Below the pieces are notes generated by a model. It did not search any database. It was not told the origin of the DNA and saw nothing but the letters and a program-made list of their open reading frames with translations. A stretch of DNA of 64,000 nt. Origin: Spizellomyces sp. 'palustris'. Its lineage: Eukaryota; Chytridiomycota; Chytridiomycetes; Spizellomycetales; Spizellomycetaceae. The stretch lies in contig QEAR01000019.1 in the NCBI GenBank assembly GCA_006535965.1, positions 1 through 64,000 of the forward strand. Reading direction: 5' to 3'. This document shows, one piece after another, positions 46,101 to 59,500 of the stretch; position 1 is the stretch's first letter, and each line of letters begins with the position of its first letter. Both the position numbers and the translations under genes were made by a program.

Positions 46101-46304
46101 GCGCAAGCTGCCTACAATCCTTACGCGGCATATGGTGCACAACAGGTCAGTCAAAAGTACACTTCCCATACATACCCTCTACATAATATTAATCGGCTGG
46201 TATGTCAACAGGGATACGCTGGTGGCTACTATGGTGCAGCTCCCGCAGCTGGTGCTCCACAGCAAGGTTGGGATTACTCACAACAACCCGCTGCTGCTTA
46301 CTAG
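43163..46304 (+). CDS. PRP39: PRP39, U1 snRNP-associated HAT-repeat splicing factor
   Basis: Thirteen exons (43163-43202, 43264-43388, 43444-43653, 43723-43829, 44273-44440, 44512-44641, 44710-44958, 45054-45166, 45222-45316, 45383-45543, 45608-45719, 45784-46145, 46212-46304) give 654 residues. HAT repeats run through nearly the whole length: FESWEYLIAAAEG, FPLCFGYWKKYADREN, SVDLWTQYCTFKIEN, HVFWDKYIAYEES, LANWRRYLEFEES and ALYEEFWKRYIQFLLARED. The order, with WKRYIQF and LSYAAFEEERGR, is typical of PRP39. The C-terminus is Ala/Tyr/Gly/Gln-rich (AQAAYNPYAAYGAQQ). The protein steadies U1 at the 5' splice site. Intron 4 (43830-44272) is 443 nt, far longer than the rest. Confidence 0.93.
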
Positions 46305-46520
46305 ATTGGATGGCTGGCTTCTCCGGATAGCATTAAATGCTTGGATTTGCCTGGGTATGCTTTTGTGTCTTTTGTATAGTTCTTATTATTGTACGTATGG
46401 TTGCAATCGATACGCTGCTTACGAATAACAGAGTAAAAATGTGGATTCTTGTAAACAGTTGCGAGGTTCGGATACTCATTCTTTGATATTTACTATAACG
46501 GGTTGCCAATTGAACCCTGG

Positions 46521-48347
46521 TCACTCATCCAAAAATGAAAAGATTTTCACAACACCGACCGGATTGTCAAATTCATTGCTGCCCATTTTGAGTCCCTCTC
46601 TTGATCTTCCCTCAAATTTATCTATCCACCAGCCCCCACTTACACTCACAATCTTCCCTTCATCAAACCCAAGCCACCTTGGACCACGCCCGCAAGCCGC
46701 AATTCCTGTTTCCCACTCCTTTGCCCAGTCATCATCCATAAGAGTGACGACCGGATCTGGTGCCATGTCCCCGTATAAACACTCGGCACCGGTAGCGAGT
46801 TTCCAGATTTTCAATCCATCAACTCCACCAGTAATCAACTTGCCGCTCACTGCATCCAATTCCAGAGCCATAACCGCAGCAGCATGGGCGTAAAGTGTTG
46901 ACGAATGAATGAGGTATGAGCGCGGCAGAGATTTACGACTGCCGGCTTCGGTAGTGACAAGTCTATAGACTTCCACCCTGTTATCTGCGTGGGCGGTGAC
47001 AAGGTATGGTGGCCGGAAGCGAATACATGTCAACGGTGAGGTTCCTCTCGGCATAGCAAAACCGACAGGAGCAGGTGTGTAGTGCCGAGTTGTTACCAGC
47101 GTCATGGTATTGGTAAATCGAAATTCTTGAACACCCACGTCCCATTCCCCATGAAGGGTCGGTGCAGCATACGAAACATATAAGAGATATTGTCCATCGT
47201 GCTGACTTTGTTCGAAATGAAGATCTACGGGTGCCCAGCAAGAGCTTCCTCGCAAGTGGTGAATTGGGATACAAGTTTGGCGCTCGTTTGATGAGATGCC
47301 CTGCCCCCTGTAAACGACCAAGTCAAAGTCTGACGAGCAAGTCACAACATAATTGTTGAGAATCGCTACAGATAGCAAGGAGCGACCCTGAGCGTTGCGA
47401 TGGATGGTGCATAGCTCCTCGGCTTTCCAACCAGGTGTGCCACTGCCGTTCTTTGTGGAGAAGGACCATAATGTAAATCCTCCGGTGCTGTAGCCCGCTA
47501 TGACCCGCTTTGAATTCGCACCATTATTTCCGGTACCTTCGTCAATCCGTAACGTAGTAATCATAACTGATGCTGGCAAGTTTGACGAGCTGACCAATGT
47601 ACCAACATGAGATTGATCCTCGATTCGCCAAACGTTGATTTCGGGAGAGTGGCAAGAGGTTGCCAGGAATGCGGATGAGAAAATAAGGTCTTTCGTAAAG
47701 GTCACAACAGGATTGCTTTTGCGATCAACTGTGGCGCTAACAGCGCACCCAGCTGTCTTGGCGGTAGTATGTGTAGAAATACTTGTATTGTCGTCATGCC
47801 CAGTGCGGATCTTCCCGGATACGTCCAAGCTCGTGATACGGCAGTTACCTACATGCCAATTATGTTGAAGTATATACATTGAATGCCAGTCCTCGCGCTC
47901 CTGCATGATTCTTCCCGCCATACTACTCTTTCTCGTTCGTGATGAAGAACATAGTTCCCGCCCTGGAGTTGGAGAATCAGCGTGGGATGGTTTACATTGC
48001 TGAGTAAGGGATTGTCGAGGTGGTGGAAAAAGGAGCGAGAAACGGTCCATAAACAAACGCTTCCACAACTGCAAAGAGAAGGCAAGGTTACAGACGACTC
48101 TCGCTTGCCGTGTCCGTTCTTAGCCGTATGAAATTGTTAAACTTACGTATTGGTCTGATGCCAAACGCTTCCAGCTTTGAGAGGCCGACGCTATGCACGC
48201 CAAGTCTTGGTGCGAGAGGTATGCAAATATATACAAGATAATCTCGTCAGAGAGAAACTCTGTAAAGTCTCGCCGCCGAGCATTGTCGCCATGCAGCCAG
48301 AAGCTCTCTCCACAAACTCGCTTCTCGGGCCGCGCGCGGGATGCCAT
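46521..48347 (-). CDS. F-box/WD40 protein
   Basis: Two exons (48347-48147, 48068-46521) give 582 residues. The F-box lies at about 28-75 across the intron (FTEFLSDEIILYIFAYLSHQ, LACIASASQSWKRLASDQY, LWKRLFMDRF). WD40-like blades follow, several with the terminal W-x-hydrophobic ending (INVWRIEDQSHVG, GF-TLWSFS, LITGGVDGLKIWKLATGA, VKIFSF). A Ser-rich stretch separates the two parts. It should be a substrate receptor of an SCF ubiquitin ligase; the identity of the family is not recognised beyond the layout. The gene is convergent with PRP39 with a 216-bp gap. Confidence 0.85.
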
Positions 48348-48621
48348 TGTTGCTGTCGGTTCCAGAGTGGTCTCTTGTACGGGACGCTGGCGTTACCCAG
48401 TCACGCTGGAACAAGTCCGATCGCAGTTCGAAAGGTGAATTCGAATGGAAGGAACCACATTGATCGGTTAATCATCCACCCGGTCTTACACGTGAAATCA
48501 GTGTCAGGCGGACATCCACTTCCCGGGTTATCTTGCCTCGTTTGTTTGAACTTTTTACATCCGGCCTCTTTTTGGTGTATCTAGCTATTTTCATAGGAAT
48601 ATCAAAAGCAACCAGTTTATC

Positions 48622-49999
48622 ATGTCTGACAATGTTGCTCACGCTTTGGCGGGTAAGTTGACCCAAGATTACGCGCACAATTGTAGATCAGAGCTGTCCC
48701 TGACCTTTTACATATCTCAAAATAAGGTGCCGGCGGCGGTATGGTCAGGTATACATTTGGCTGCAAGTGGGGCCTTCTGGCAGACCAGGCCACTCGCTAA
48801 CGCGCACATCTTGCTACAGTATGGGTCTGACTTACCCGTTGACGACCTTGTCCACCCGCTCGCAGGTCAGTAAAAGTGGTGGCCGCATTAGCCAAGTTGA
48901 GGCTTTCAAGAGGATCATGAAGGAGGAGGGACCTAAAGGATTCTACTCGTATGTGTCATGCTTCACTTTTCTTGGCTGTCGGTAATCCATTGATATGATT
49001 CATCTTCCAGTGGGATCAACTCTGCCATGTTTGGGATTGCCGTCACCCAGTACGTGTACTACTACTGGTACGAGCTGGTGAAGGCCGGGATTGAAAAAGG
49101 CGTTGCTGCTGGACGCGCGCTGACCATTGGGGAAAATATGTTGACGGGTGCCATTGCAGGTAAATATTTTTCGGAAGCACAGAGGTGGTTTTGTGGACTC
49201 ATCCTTGAACAAAGGTGCTGCCACCGCGACAATCACCAACCCCATCTGGGTTATCAACGTGAGGATTGGCTCTTGTGTGGTGATGATTTACCAATCTGTC
49301 TGACGCTGTTACGCAAAAACTGTAGACACGACAAGTTGTTAAGAAGGAAGCTACTAGTGATGATGGCAAGCCAACCTTCAAGAAGCAAACCACTTGGCAA
49401 ACCGCTTTGAAGATTCTCCGGGAAGAGGGCCCTGCTGGGTAAGCTGGGGTTGTGTTGTCACTGATCAACTGGGAAGAATTTTGTACGCTAACACAGCGCT
49501 GCAGATTCTTCCAGGGTATCCTACCAGCGTTGATCTTGGTCATCAACCCTGTTATCCAGTTTACGGTTTTCGAACGTCTCAAGGCATGGCTGCAAACTCG
49601 CAAGGGGAACCTTAGCGGTTTGGACTTTTTCATGCTTGGTGCGATCAGCAAGTTGGCCGCTACTTCAATCACTTACCCGTACATGTGAGTAACGGCACAC
49701 TGATATGTATTTCAGTAGGATTATTGTAACTCTTTTGCGATGCCTTTAGTGTCGTAAAATCCCGTATGCAGCTCAAGCAGACGGGTGATGAGAACAGCCG
49801 ATACAGATCTGTTTTGGACGGGTTCCGAAAGATCATCAAGACCGAGGGCGCGAAGGGCCTTTACAAGGGCATTGAAGCCAAGCTCGTGCAGAGTGTTTTG
49901 GCTTCCGCCTTTACCTTTGCATTCAAGGAGGAATTCTTCTCCTCCGCAGTGTGGTTGCTTGTACTCCTCAGGTTGCGGGAGCCAAAGGTTGCTGCTTGA
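48622..49999 (+). CDS. Peroxisomal adenine-nucleotide carrier, SLC25A17/PMP34-like
   Basis: Eight exons (48622-48652, 48727-48748, 48820-48948, 49011-49159, 49215-49258, 49326-49438, 49505-49684, 49750-49999) give 305 residues with three mitochondrial-carrier repeats. Each has the P-x-(D/E)-x-x-(K/R)-like motif: YPLTTLSTRSQV, NPIWVINTRQVV and YPYIVVKSRMQL. The Leu instead of Asp in repeat 1 (PLTTLSTR) and PIWVINTR in repeat 2 are typical of the PMP34/PXN/ANT1 group that carries ATP, CoA or NAD across the peroxisomal membrane. The 22-nt exon 2 codes GAGGGMVS in helix 1. The last ~20 residues (WLLVLLRLREPK) are hydrophobic, ending in KVAA. Confidence 0.9.
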
Positions 50000-51996
50000 A
50001 GTTATTACCATAGATGTATGAGCTCAGTTCAGAGTAAATCAGAAGTGCCGGATGTGCAGCAGTCCGTTGTTCATAGTCGTAGAATCATAAGCCACAGGAA
50101 CCTTAATAACGATAACGGGGCCTTCATGCCAATTCATAAACTGATCCACCAGAAAATGGGATGCGTGCATCAGTTGCACTTTCGAATGCAAAATACACCA
50201 CTCCGGTCAGCCTGGACTTGTGGTGTCCCATCATGGCTGGTCATGTCCAACATCAATATGAAGGGTTCAAAAATATGCACCTTACTTGGAATGCTCAAGT
50301 GCAAAAAAAACATTGTTCTTGATATAGGATATGTGCTTGTTATTGCTGTTGCTGGTAGGGTGAATTCATGTTGACACAACATGTATTGAGGAGGAAATCT
50401 TGTCAAAGGACCTCATGGCAAGGGGTACACATGGATTTCATGTACCTGCCGCTGAGGGTCCTTGTCATTCCGGTGCATGTTTTATGATTCTGTTTGAACA
50501 AAGAGTGAGTCCTAAGCGTCATGTCATTCAAAAGAATATGAGAGACACCACACACGAGCAATCCAGTCAGTCGGACTTTGTGCACATCGTCGAGCCATGA
50601 CTCTCGACTTATACAAGAGGTTGTCAGAATATATTTTCACAGCATCATTCCGGATTGCAGGTGTGTGTCTGCTCATGTTGGTACACTGATACATACCTTC
50701 TTTTTGTACGTCAACAGGGCGAGCGTTGTGACCTCAGGGTGAAAGAATGTTGACAAGTTTCAATGGCCTCTCAGCCGGCACACTCTGCAAGGCACCCAAC
50801 CACGGCTGTAACATCCATCAACTACTTGCTTGAAGCACGAACATGAGAGCCAAATGGTCTGAGCATCCTACAGAGTGCATGATCCGACTTGAGGCCCATC
50901 AGGGAGAGTACCACTCATATAAAAATTAGAGTGTTGTAGGTTTTTGAATCGTCATTCCGAAAAAACGGTTACGATACCAATATAATCACTGTGATACTCT
51001 CCAGACATGCACATGTGACATGCCCGGGTCCCAAGTCGAGCTGAAGAAGCGATCGGTCATTTCTGTGTTCGCTTGTTCAGGCTCTCCTTGTCCGGTCACG
51101 GCGTAGGTACCTAGACGAAAACCAAAGACAGGTCAGTCGATAGAACTACGACTCTGAATAGCTTAGGTCGAGCACATGATGCGATATTCAGAGGAAGTTA
51201 TTGTCGCTCATTGAGGAGGGACGCTTCGGCCCCCCTCGTCCGAGATTTTCAGTGTATGTGAGGTTTTGCTCATCAAACCGAGTGATCCCCCCCTACGTTC
51301 TAGTGGGGGTGGGTTTCAAGCTATAGAGTTGAAAGTGTAACGTACCTTGGAGATCTGTGCAATGACCCCGGAAATAATATAAAAGCAGAAGAAAAATACG
51401 GCAAGAGGATCTCATTTTATGAAAAATAGCTGCCATGGCAACAAAGGTCACGCGATCCGGTCGGGTGACTGATGGCTTAGTAACGAGTGGGTCACCCAAA
51501 AAGGGCCGTTTTTGATAGATGGGAAAACTGCCATTTTATAAAACGTCTCCGAAACAATAAAAGTAAGCAAAACAATAACAGGTTCCATCGACAGGAAGGA
51601 AGCAAGGAAGGACGATACGAGAGTTTTAAAACAAGGACAAATACGACAGACGGTTTCCAAAAGGTTGGAAGTTCCTGTTGCTATTTCAAGAACTTTTTCA
51701 TTTTTACCTTTTAGGGAAGGGGAACTTTTTGGTTCAACCCGAGGGCGTGACCCTTTTGCTACAGAGTTTCATTACTTTTGTGACGGTTCCGCCGCTGCTC
51801 CGGCCCAAAGCATCTTTGTCATTTTTAGACTTTACTTTCAAACCCCCACCCAACCCGTCTTTCTTCTTGTACGGCTGGATAACAGAACACTCAGAACCTC
51901 TTTCGGAGCAGTCTCTCGACTTGCATCCTACGCGGGCCCACAGCATCTTGAAAAGTTTTCCTCTTTGATACCCAACATAACAGCGAATGGAAGGTG
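50000..51996. other. 2-kb region without recognisable gene
   Basis: This is the longest gene-free stretch of the window. I find no conserved frame, tRNA or repeat family on either strand. A short hairpin-like C-run/G-run pair lies near 51286-51312. The last ~500 bases are presumably the leader and promoter of the RhoGAP gene; an open frame at 51665-51997 overlaps its start in another phase and has no motif. Confidence 0.5.
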
Positions 51997-54900
51997 ATGG
52001 GAATATCACCAGAAAATAAAGAAAATCAGCGTCACGTCAACGGGACTGGCGCCATGGATGGGTCGCGAAATGACCCCGGGGCGGGTGGTGGAAGTGGGGG
52101 CAAGGGCGAAAAGAGTGGCAGGAGCAAGAGCCCTGATGTTCCTGGGCTGGAAGTTTTGCTGCAGAATGTGATTGCCGAGCGAAACGCTCTGCGACTGCAA
52201 AACGATCAACTTTGGAAGATCATAGAAAAGCAGAGGATCATCATCGCCCAACTTCAGTCCCAGGTTGTCAACGGTACCGCTGCTGGCAGCGATGCTGCGT
52301 TAGGTGGAGAAGGCATGTCGTTTTCGGATGCAACTGCTGCGTTCACGGGCATATCAAATCAACCATCAGCTCCTTCACATCCGCCGCCACAAGGAGTCTC
52401 TGTGTCGCCACGCAAGGGCTCTGGCGCTCCCCGAGACAGATCCACCTCCGAGCGACCTCCAGTCAACTCTCGCGAAGAGGCAGAGCACATGAATCGGAAA
52501 CGAACTGTTTCTGAAGGACGGGAACCCCCTTCACGACGGCGCTCAACAGCAGAGCGGGAAAATATAAACCTCCCTGCGATCACTGTTCAAACTCCCAGCA
52601 GGAAACATGCACCTGGCTCCGCTTCTTCACATTCGCACACACAGCCATCCGCTGGCAGCCGCCAGCGAAGCGCGTCCACGTCCTCTCAGAAAGGACCAAC
52701 CATTTTACCTCCAGTACAAGGCGCCGCACCTGGCGGCTTACAACGCAAACCATCAGGATCATCCATCACCGCTCCTGGCTCAGGTGTGATCGGATCTGGC
52801 TCAAATTTGGGGTTTCATGAACACAACGCGGAGGAATCTGGATCATCGCGATCGACATTACAGAGCAGCATTACCAGTGATCCTGGCTCGACGGCACTCG
52901 GCGAAGCAGGTGCTCGAAATAGATCCAATGGCAGTGCGCGCAACGATAGACGCAGCAGAATTCCACAACAGCGCTCCTCCACTGATCTGGAGGAAGGTCT
53001 GGGTGAATCTGTAGATCAGGGAAGACTAAGTACAAAGTCCACAGATGGACGGCGTAAGGCTATGCGACCAGTATCTGGGCGTGGGCGGCTAGAGGATTTA
53101 AATGAACGAGAAGATTCAGCCGGACGGGACCACGGAGGTGCGCGCCCGTATCCCGGTCTTACTCCCGCAGAAGATATACCAACCCAAGGTGCATTAGGCC
53201 ATGGCCTTAGCACTGACGCAAGTCGCACCAATCTGGAATCGTTGCCAAGCGCTGGTACCGTGTACAATAGCAGTGGGCTGCCACCAGAGGTTCTCAGCCA
53301 TATCGGAGATCGGGAAGACAGTCTAGATAGACCCAATAAAAAGTTACCCGCAGCTCCACGCCCTGTTGCCCCTCGCGTGAGGGCCCTTCAACAAAACGAA
53401 ACCTCGCCGCCCGTGTCTGGCCCTACTCTGAGCACCATCCCCGACAGCCCGTCGGGAACCTTGCAAGGTCCTTCGGCATCTAACAGAAAGGACAATCTCC
53501 ATCCCCAGGAACAGCTCTCCGCGAAGCGCGGGCAACTTGGCTCAGATATGTCAATTTCCATGAATTCCCATGATGACGACTCTTCACACGCGATGAGAAG
53601 AGGATCTAAAGACGGCGCGATCGATTCCTTGCTAAAATCCGCTGATCAAGTGAACGTGCAGGTAACGGGATCTCAAATCAAGGTCAACGACAAGGGACGC
53701 GAGGTCATTAGTTTCCTAATTTCCGTCCGGGATGCGGCAACTGGGGGCGAGTTGTGGCGCGTGGAGAAAGTTTATTCCGACTTTCTGGCTCTCGACACAA
53801 AGCTTAAAGCCAATCAGGGCAAGGCCTTGGTGACAAAGATCGGCAAACTACCGGACAAGGCCATGTTTACTACTCACGCACCATCAAAGAGCGATCAGCG
53901 CAAAGTCGCATTGGAATTGTATCTGCAGAACGTAAAGTCTATTTGCCGCGATAATCGGGATATTCTTCAATTCCTCTCGACCGACGTGGACTCTGGCAAG
54001 AAGAGTTCCAAAACAGCTAATTCAAAAGAAGGGTACCTATTCAAGAAGGGGAAGAATTTTGGGGCCTGGAAATCGCGTTACTTTGTTCTCAAAGAGGGAG
54101 GCATGTTGGAATACTATGAATCTCCCAAGGATCGAAGTCTGCTAGGTACCATAAAGTTAAAATATGTCTTTGTTTCTCGCCAATCCTCCGCCCATCCCTT
54201 TGACAATCCATCAAATGGAGAGAATGGTGGTGAAGGCACGACGAGCGACACAGACTACCGCCACGCATTCATGTTGACCGAGTACAAGAAGTCAAGTTTC
54301 TCTTCTGATAATCGTGACAAGCCGGACGCGTTCAGTGAGAGTAAAATCACTGCCAGACATATTCTGTGCGCGGAAAATGATGAAGAGCGAGATGATTGGG
54401 TACGGTGTATTGCGGCACAAATCAAGTCTATTAGACCCGACGAAGGATTTGCCCGAAGCAATACAGTTCAATCAAGCAAGAAGACGAATGGAGCAGATCA
54501 TGTAGAGAATGAAAGAGATCACCGAAGCGAGAAGGAGAGTCGAAGTAGAGGGGATGAGCGCGCGGGCAGCCCAGCCAAAGAAGAAGCTCTCGACGATGCT
54601 CCGATGGAGGTTGAGGACCCGCAGTCCCAAGCACAAGCGGCCTTGTCAAGTTCTCCGCCCAGCGTCGGCCGTCCCGCACCGGAAATCCCTGATCAAAGTG
54701 TACCTGAAGGGGAAGGTTCGCCGATTGCACCTGCGCGAACGGCATCGATATCTATGGTGATGGGGGGGAATAACCCGCTCATGCAATCCGCCCAAAATTC
54801 CCCGTCTTCTACAGTGAAACCACGCGGACGGTCCTATGTGGACGATAACGAACGTGTTATGATGCAACCTGAACCACCACCGCTGGTTGGAGTAGAGGAG

Positions 54901-56356
54901 CAGGAGCGACGATTGAGAGAAGCTGCCGGAGCGGGGCCAGGGTCAGGAGGGAAGGACAAGAGAGACGACAGGAAGAACCGGCGGATAACGACTTTTAACT
55001 GGGGAAAGAAAAAACAGAGCGAAGGACTCTCAAGAGCTGCAGATCCGTCTCGAAGAGTCTTTGGCGTGCCCTTGGAGCAGGCAGTGGCCGTCTCGAGAGT
55101 GCGGGATGATATGTCCTTGCCTGCGGTGGTCTATAGATGTATTGAGTATTTGGACGCAAAGAGGGCGAACGAAGAGGAGGGTATCTATAGATTGAGCGGG
55201 AGCTCTTCGGTTATTCAGAGCTTGAAGCAGGCCTTTGACTCTGGTAAGTGCATGCATTTTCTCCAATGCCATGGCCCGGGCCTAAAATTGACCCTTGATT
55301 GCAGAAGGAGATATCGACCTCCTTGGGAGTTCGGCTTACTATGATGTCCATGCCATTTCTGGCCTGCTGAAGCTGTACCTTCGTGAACTACCTTCCCCGA
55401 TCCTAACAAAACAATTACAACGAGATTTCTTGCACGTCATGGACTTGGCAGATCGTGATGAACGCATTACCGAACTGGCGCGGCTGGTGTCCCTCTTACC
55501 ATTGTCAAATTATACGCTCTTAAGAACTCTAATGGCTCATCTAGTTCGAGTGGTGCAGAAATGCGAGGTGAATAAGATGACGGTCCGAAACGTGGGTATT
55601 GTTTTCAGTCCCACTGTAGGTGTACCAGCCGGGGTGTTCACGTTGATGATGGCCGAATTCGCGAGCGTTTTCTGGTGGGACGGTCGGGAAGAGACGAGAG
55701 GAAGTTTGGACGCCGAAGATCCATCACTGGGCGGTACAGGCGATGAGTCACCTCAGGATCTCACTTCCAACACTGTCGAGGTCGAGCAAAACTCTCCGCC
55801 GGCTGTTAGTGAGCCTGTCGTGGAAGCAGATCTACCCATCCCAAAGCGCCGGCAACCCAACTCTGCAAAGCGAAGAGCCAGACAGAATGCAGGCATGGGG
55901 CTGGCTAGTGGTTTATCCTTTGGGGGATTACCCGATGCAGGACCAGCCCCTACCATCGACGCAACTGGTTTCATAACGACCGTTGAAAATGCACCCCTAC
56001 CGTCAGCGACTGTGTCACCTGGAAGCCCGCGATCTCCAACGCGCCCAGTTAGTGGCTCAAAGCGTACTCGCGAGGAGGAGGGGGATCATGAAGATAGAGG
56101 GCAGGGTCGCGGTGAAAGAAAGGCTGTAGATAGAGCATCGTTTGGGGAAGTCGTTATCGACGGGGAAATGGAGGTGGAGGGTGATTTTGACGGTGATGAG
56201 GTAGAGGCGAACGGTGGGGAGGAGGAAGAAGAAACCGCAAGTGTTGCAGAGGAGGTGGTAGAAGAAGGGGATGATGAAGGGAAGCGCGACGTGCGAGATT
56301 TTGAAGCATACTTCAGCGATGGAGGTGCGGAAGATGGGATGTGGAGTGCGCGATGA
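51997..56356 (+). CDS. BEM3: Bem3-like RhoGAP (PX-PH-RhoGAP)
   Basis: Two exons (51997-55243, 55305-56356) give 1432 residues. The N-terminus has a short coiled coil (LEVLLQNVIAERNALRLQND) and a very long Ser/Pro/Arg-rich disordered part. A PX domain lies at about 550-665 (VKVNDKGREVISF-like segment, WRVEKVYSDFLALDTKL, LPDKAMFTTHAPSK, LELYLQNV), a PH domain at about 675-810 (KEGYLFKKGKNFGAWKSRYF, DDWVRCIAAQI), and RhoGAP from about 1020 (VFGVPLEQAVAVS, arginine finger in EEEGIYRLSGSS, LLKLYLRELPSPIL, VRNVGIVFSPTVGV). The tail is acidic. This is the Bem3 layout; Bem3 lowers Cdc42-GTP at polarity sites. The frame starts ATG 51997; the upstream GTG is not used. Confidence 0.93.
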
Positions 56357-56571
56357 TATTAGACCCTTTTGTAGCAAGTTTTGTATTTTGTGGGTTTGAG
56401 TGAGGCTTCTGATACGACTATTTTTTGATGCTCTATGTAATATCCATCATTTAACGCTGCGATTCACATATTTTCGCATTCAACATTAAGACAAATAGTG
56501 GCTGCTACAGCCAATTTCCATGGTGACATAAATGAAGTACACGGCCTCCTCGGCCTTGACCAGGTCTGCTA

Positions 56572-59500
56572 ATGAGATCTCTTTTATCGAGCATTGTTTT
56601 CAAGCAATTTCCTTATAACCACGCACGTCATCACTGGGCCCGAAGCATGGCTCGACCACTTTTCCAGTTAGAGTCCACCGTTCCATTCCCCCTCCCAGCC
56701 TCGCCGACCACAATCGCTACATATAAGCATATAAACTCGGCATTTCGAATAGTATTCTGTTCCATTCCTGGCCCGCTATGCTCAGCCGCCATTGTGGTTC
56801 CCACATTAGGAGAGGGCGATGAAGGACTGGCACATACTTTGGAACATTTAGTCTTTTGCGGGTCTCGAGGAATTCCTCACCGAGGTTATTTGGACTCTCT
56901 GGCGACGAGGTGTTTGAGTACAGGAACCAACGCCTATACTTCCGAAGACCACACTGCATACACTATCACCACAGCGGGGTCAGAAGGGATGTTGGAAGTC
57001 TTGCCAGTGTTTCTAGAACACATTCTTTACCCAACGTTGAGAGACGCACAGTTTGTCACCGAAGTGTATCATTTGGATGGGGAGGCAAAGCATCAAGGAG
57101 TCGTGTACTGCGAAATGGCTGGTCGGGAGAACACAGAGTCTGATATGCTAGATCTCGCTCTACGGCGTTTATTATTTCAGAATCAGACTACCTACTCGCG
57201 GGAATGCGGGGGGCTAACCAAAGATATTAAGCTACTGAACAATGACCAGATCATTGATTACCATAAACGATACTACCATCTTGACAACTTGACTGCTATT
57301 ATCTGTGGACAAGTGCAACCTGAGGCAGTGTTTGACAAGATCGCTAGTATGCCTGGGTTGCTGGATGGTATGACAGGTGTCCCTAAAGGAACCGCTCAAA
57401 TGCCCGTCATTGTCGTCCCTCCTCTGCCAGGCAAACAAGGTGACCTGATTACGGAGACGGTCAGATTTCCTTCTTCAGATGAGGAAATGGGATCCATTGC
57501 TTATGGTAAGTCTGGTATGGGTTGTGTATACAGCTGACCTCTATTAATGACACCCCGCGATGGCCACCTTTACAGGATGGAGAGGCCCACCATCAGAGGA
57601 CATTTTCACAATTGTAGCATTGGATGTCCTCTTCCGGTTTCTACAAGAGACCTCAGCGTCGCCGTTCGCGCAGGCGTTTGTGGAGCGAAGTGATCCATTT
57701 GCCTCTCAGGTTGATTTTGAGCTGAGAGGCTATGTCAACACGGCGATTGAACTGGTGTTTAGTGGAGTGCCTTGCAGAACGGATGGGGATAACGAAGCAC
57801 ATGCAATGGACGTTGATGAATTTGAGGAAGATGATTCTGACTATAGCGAGGACGACTCGGAGGAAGACTCCGTTGTCGAGGATGAGGAACATGCCCCACG
57901 GACGGACCTTTTCGAATCTGGGGTATATCATGGGCTTGTCATGAATGTGCTGAAAGACGCTATCGAGAAAAAGTTGTCAGTTCCCGATGCCATGCGTTCC
58001 AGCCTAGCACGACATCGTCGGAAGATCCTGGAAGCACTGGAGGAAGAGCCGCATGATTCCGTTGCAATGTATCTTGTATCTGATGTCGTCAGACACTTCC
58101 TTGCGTCAGGATCAACATTAAAAGATACCAGAGCAGAAGGCGGTGTCCCTGTGATCGGTACGCGCGCGAAGATTTTGTCTATCGTGAATGAACTTGGTGC
58201 TATGCCTATGAACTTTTGGTCCGATCTGGCACGTCGATGGTTGATCGATGCTCCGATGGTTGAAGTGCAAATGATACCCGATCGTGAATTGGCGGACGAG
58301 CATTCTCGCAGGGAAGCAGAGGAGCAGCGGGAACGGGTGGAAGCAATTGGACCAGCAGGACTGGAGATATTAAAGGCAAAGGTGGAAGCAGCTGTGAACG
58401 AGAACAAAGTGAATCTTCCGGAGGAATTGGTTGCCACAATGCCACCGGTTCCAGACGTTACCAAAGCCGCGCGGTTGAAAGGCGAGATGGAAATCCTACC
58501 GTTTCCGAATTCAGCCGATGGCACATCAAGACCATTTGAGACTTGCCAGGTGGTACAAACCGAAACTGTGTTTGTTCACCTGAGGATGGCATTCAATACA
58601 AGTGACCTGCCAGATGACTTGCGCCCATATTTGGTCCTGTTTCAAGAGCTTATTTTCCAGACGCCGTTGGTCTTTCCAGGACCCAAAGGAGAAGACGTTA
58701 CGATGGATTATAGAGAAGTGGTCCGCAAATCGGCGGATCTTTTCGTTTCTTACGAGGCTGCCCTTGGATTCGGGAATGACCTCTGGAGCGCTAGCTGGCT
58801 GAGCGAGGTGTTTATGATTTCCGCAAGTGCCGAAGATTCGAAATGGGAGTATATGATCAGGTTCTTATGCCAGGCGCTAATTTTTGCGACGTTCACCGAG
58901 GAGCGAGTTTTGACGACCGCTAAGAATTTGCTTAGCGAAATTGTTGAAGTCAAACGTGACGGACCAGACATGTTGGCGGCCGTATCGGGAAGAATTACCA
59001 TACCCGTTGGATCAAAGGCTAAGGATGCCCAAAGGAATGACGGGGCCATTAGCATCTTTACGCAGGAAGGATTTTTAAAGGACGTGGTCCAAAACTGCAA
59101 GGAAGGCAAAGTGGACGTTGTTTTGGAAGGGCTGGGCAAAGTAAAAGAATGCTTGCTCAAGGCGGGAGTCGCCAACGGCCCAGGGTTTGCGCAAATCGCG
59201 GTTCCCGTCGCCAACGAACGAGGTGCTGATGCTCTTGTCAGTGAAGTTGCGAAGATCTGGGACGAGGAGGTGCAAAAGCTACTGTCTAGCCAGGCTCCAA
59301 AGTCGGAGAACGGGGTATCCACTGCTCCGGAGATCCAATCTGCTTTCCCCTTTCCTCGCAAAGCATACGACGCTGCGTTGGCAGACCGAACGTTTGGAAA
59401 CGCGGTGCTTGTTCCAATACCTGGCGTCAATACTACCTTCTTCTCGCAGATTGTACCTTGCGACGTACTGCAACCTCATCCTCATCCTGATTACTTTGCT

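Noticed and set aside
51665-51997. Open frame overlapping the RhoGAP start as a protein gene
   Set aside because: No motif, different phase from the RhoGAP, and it lies in the expected leader.
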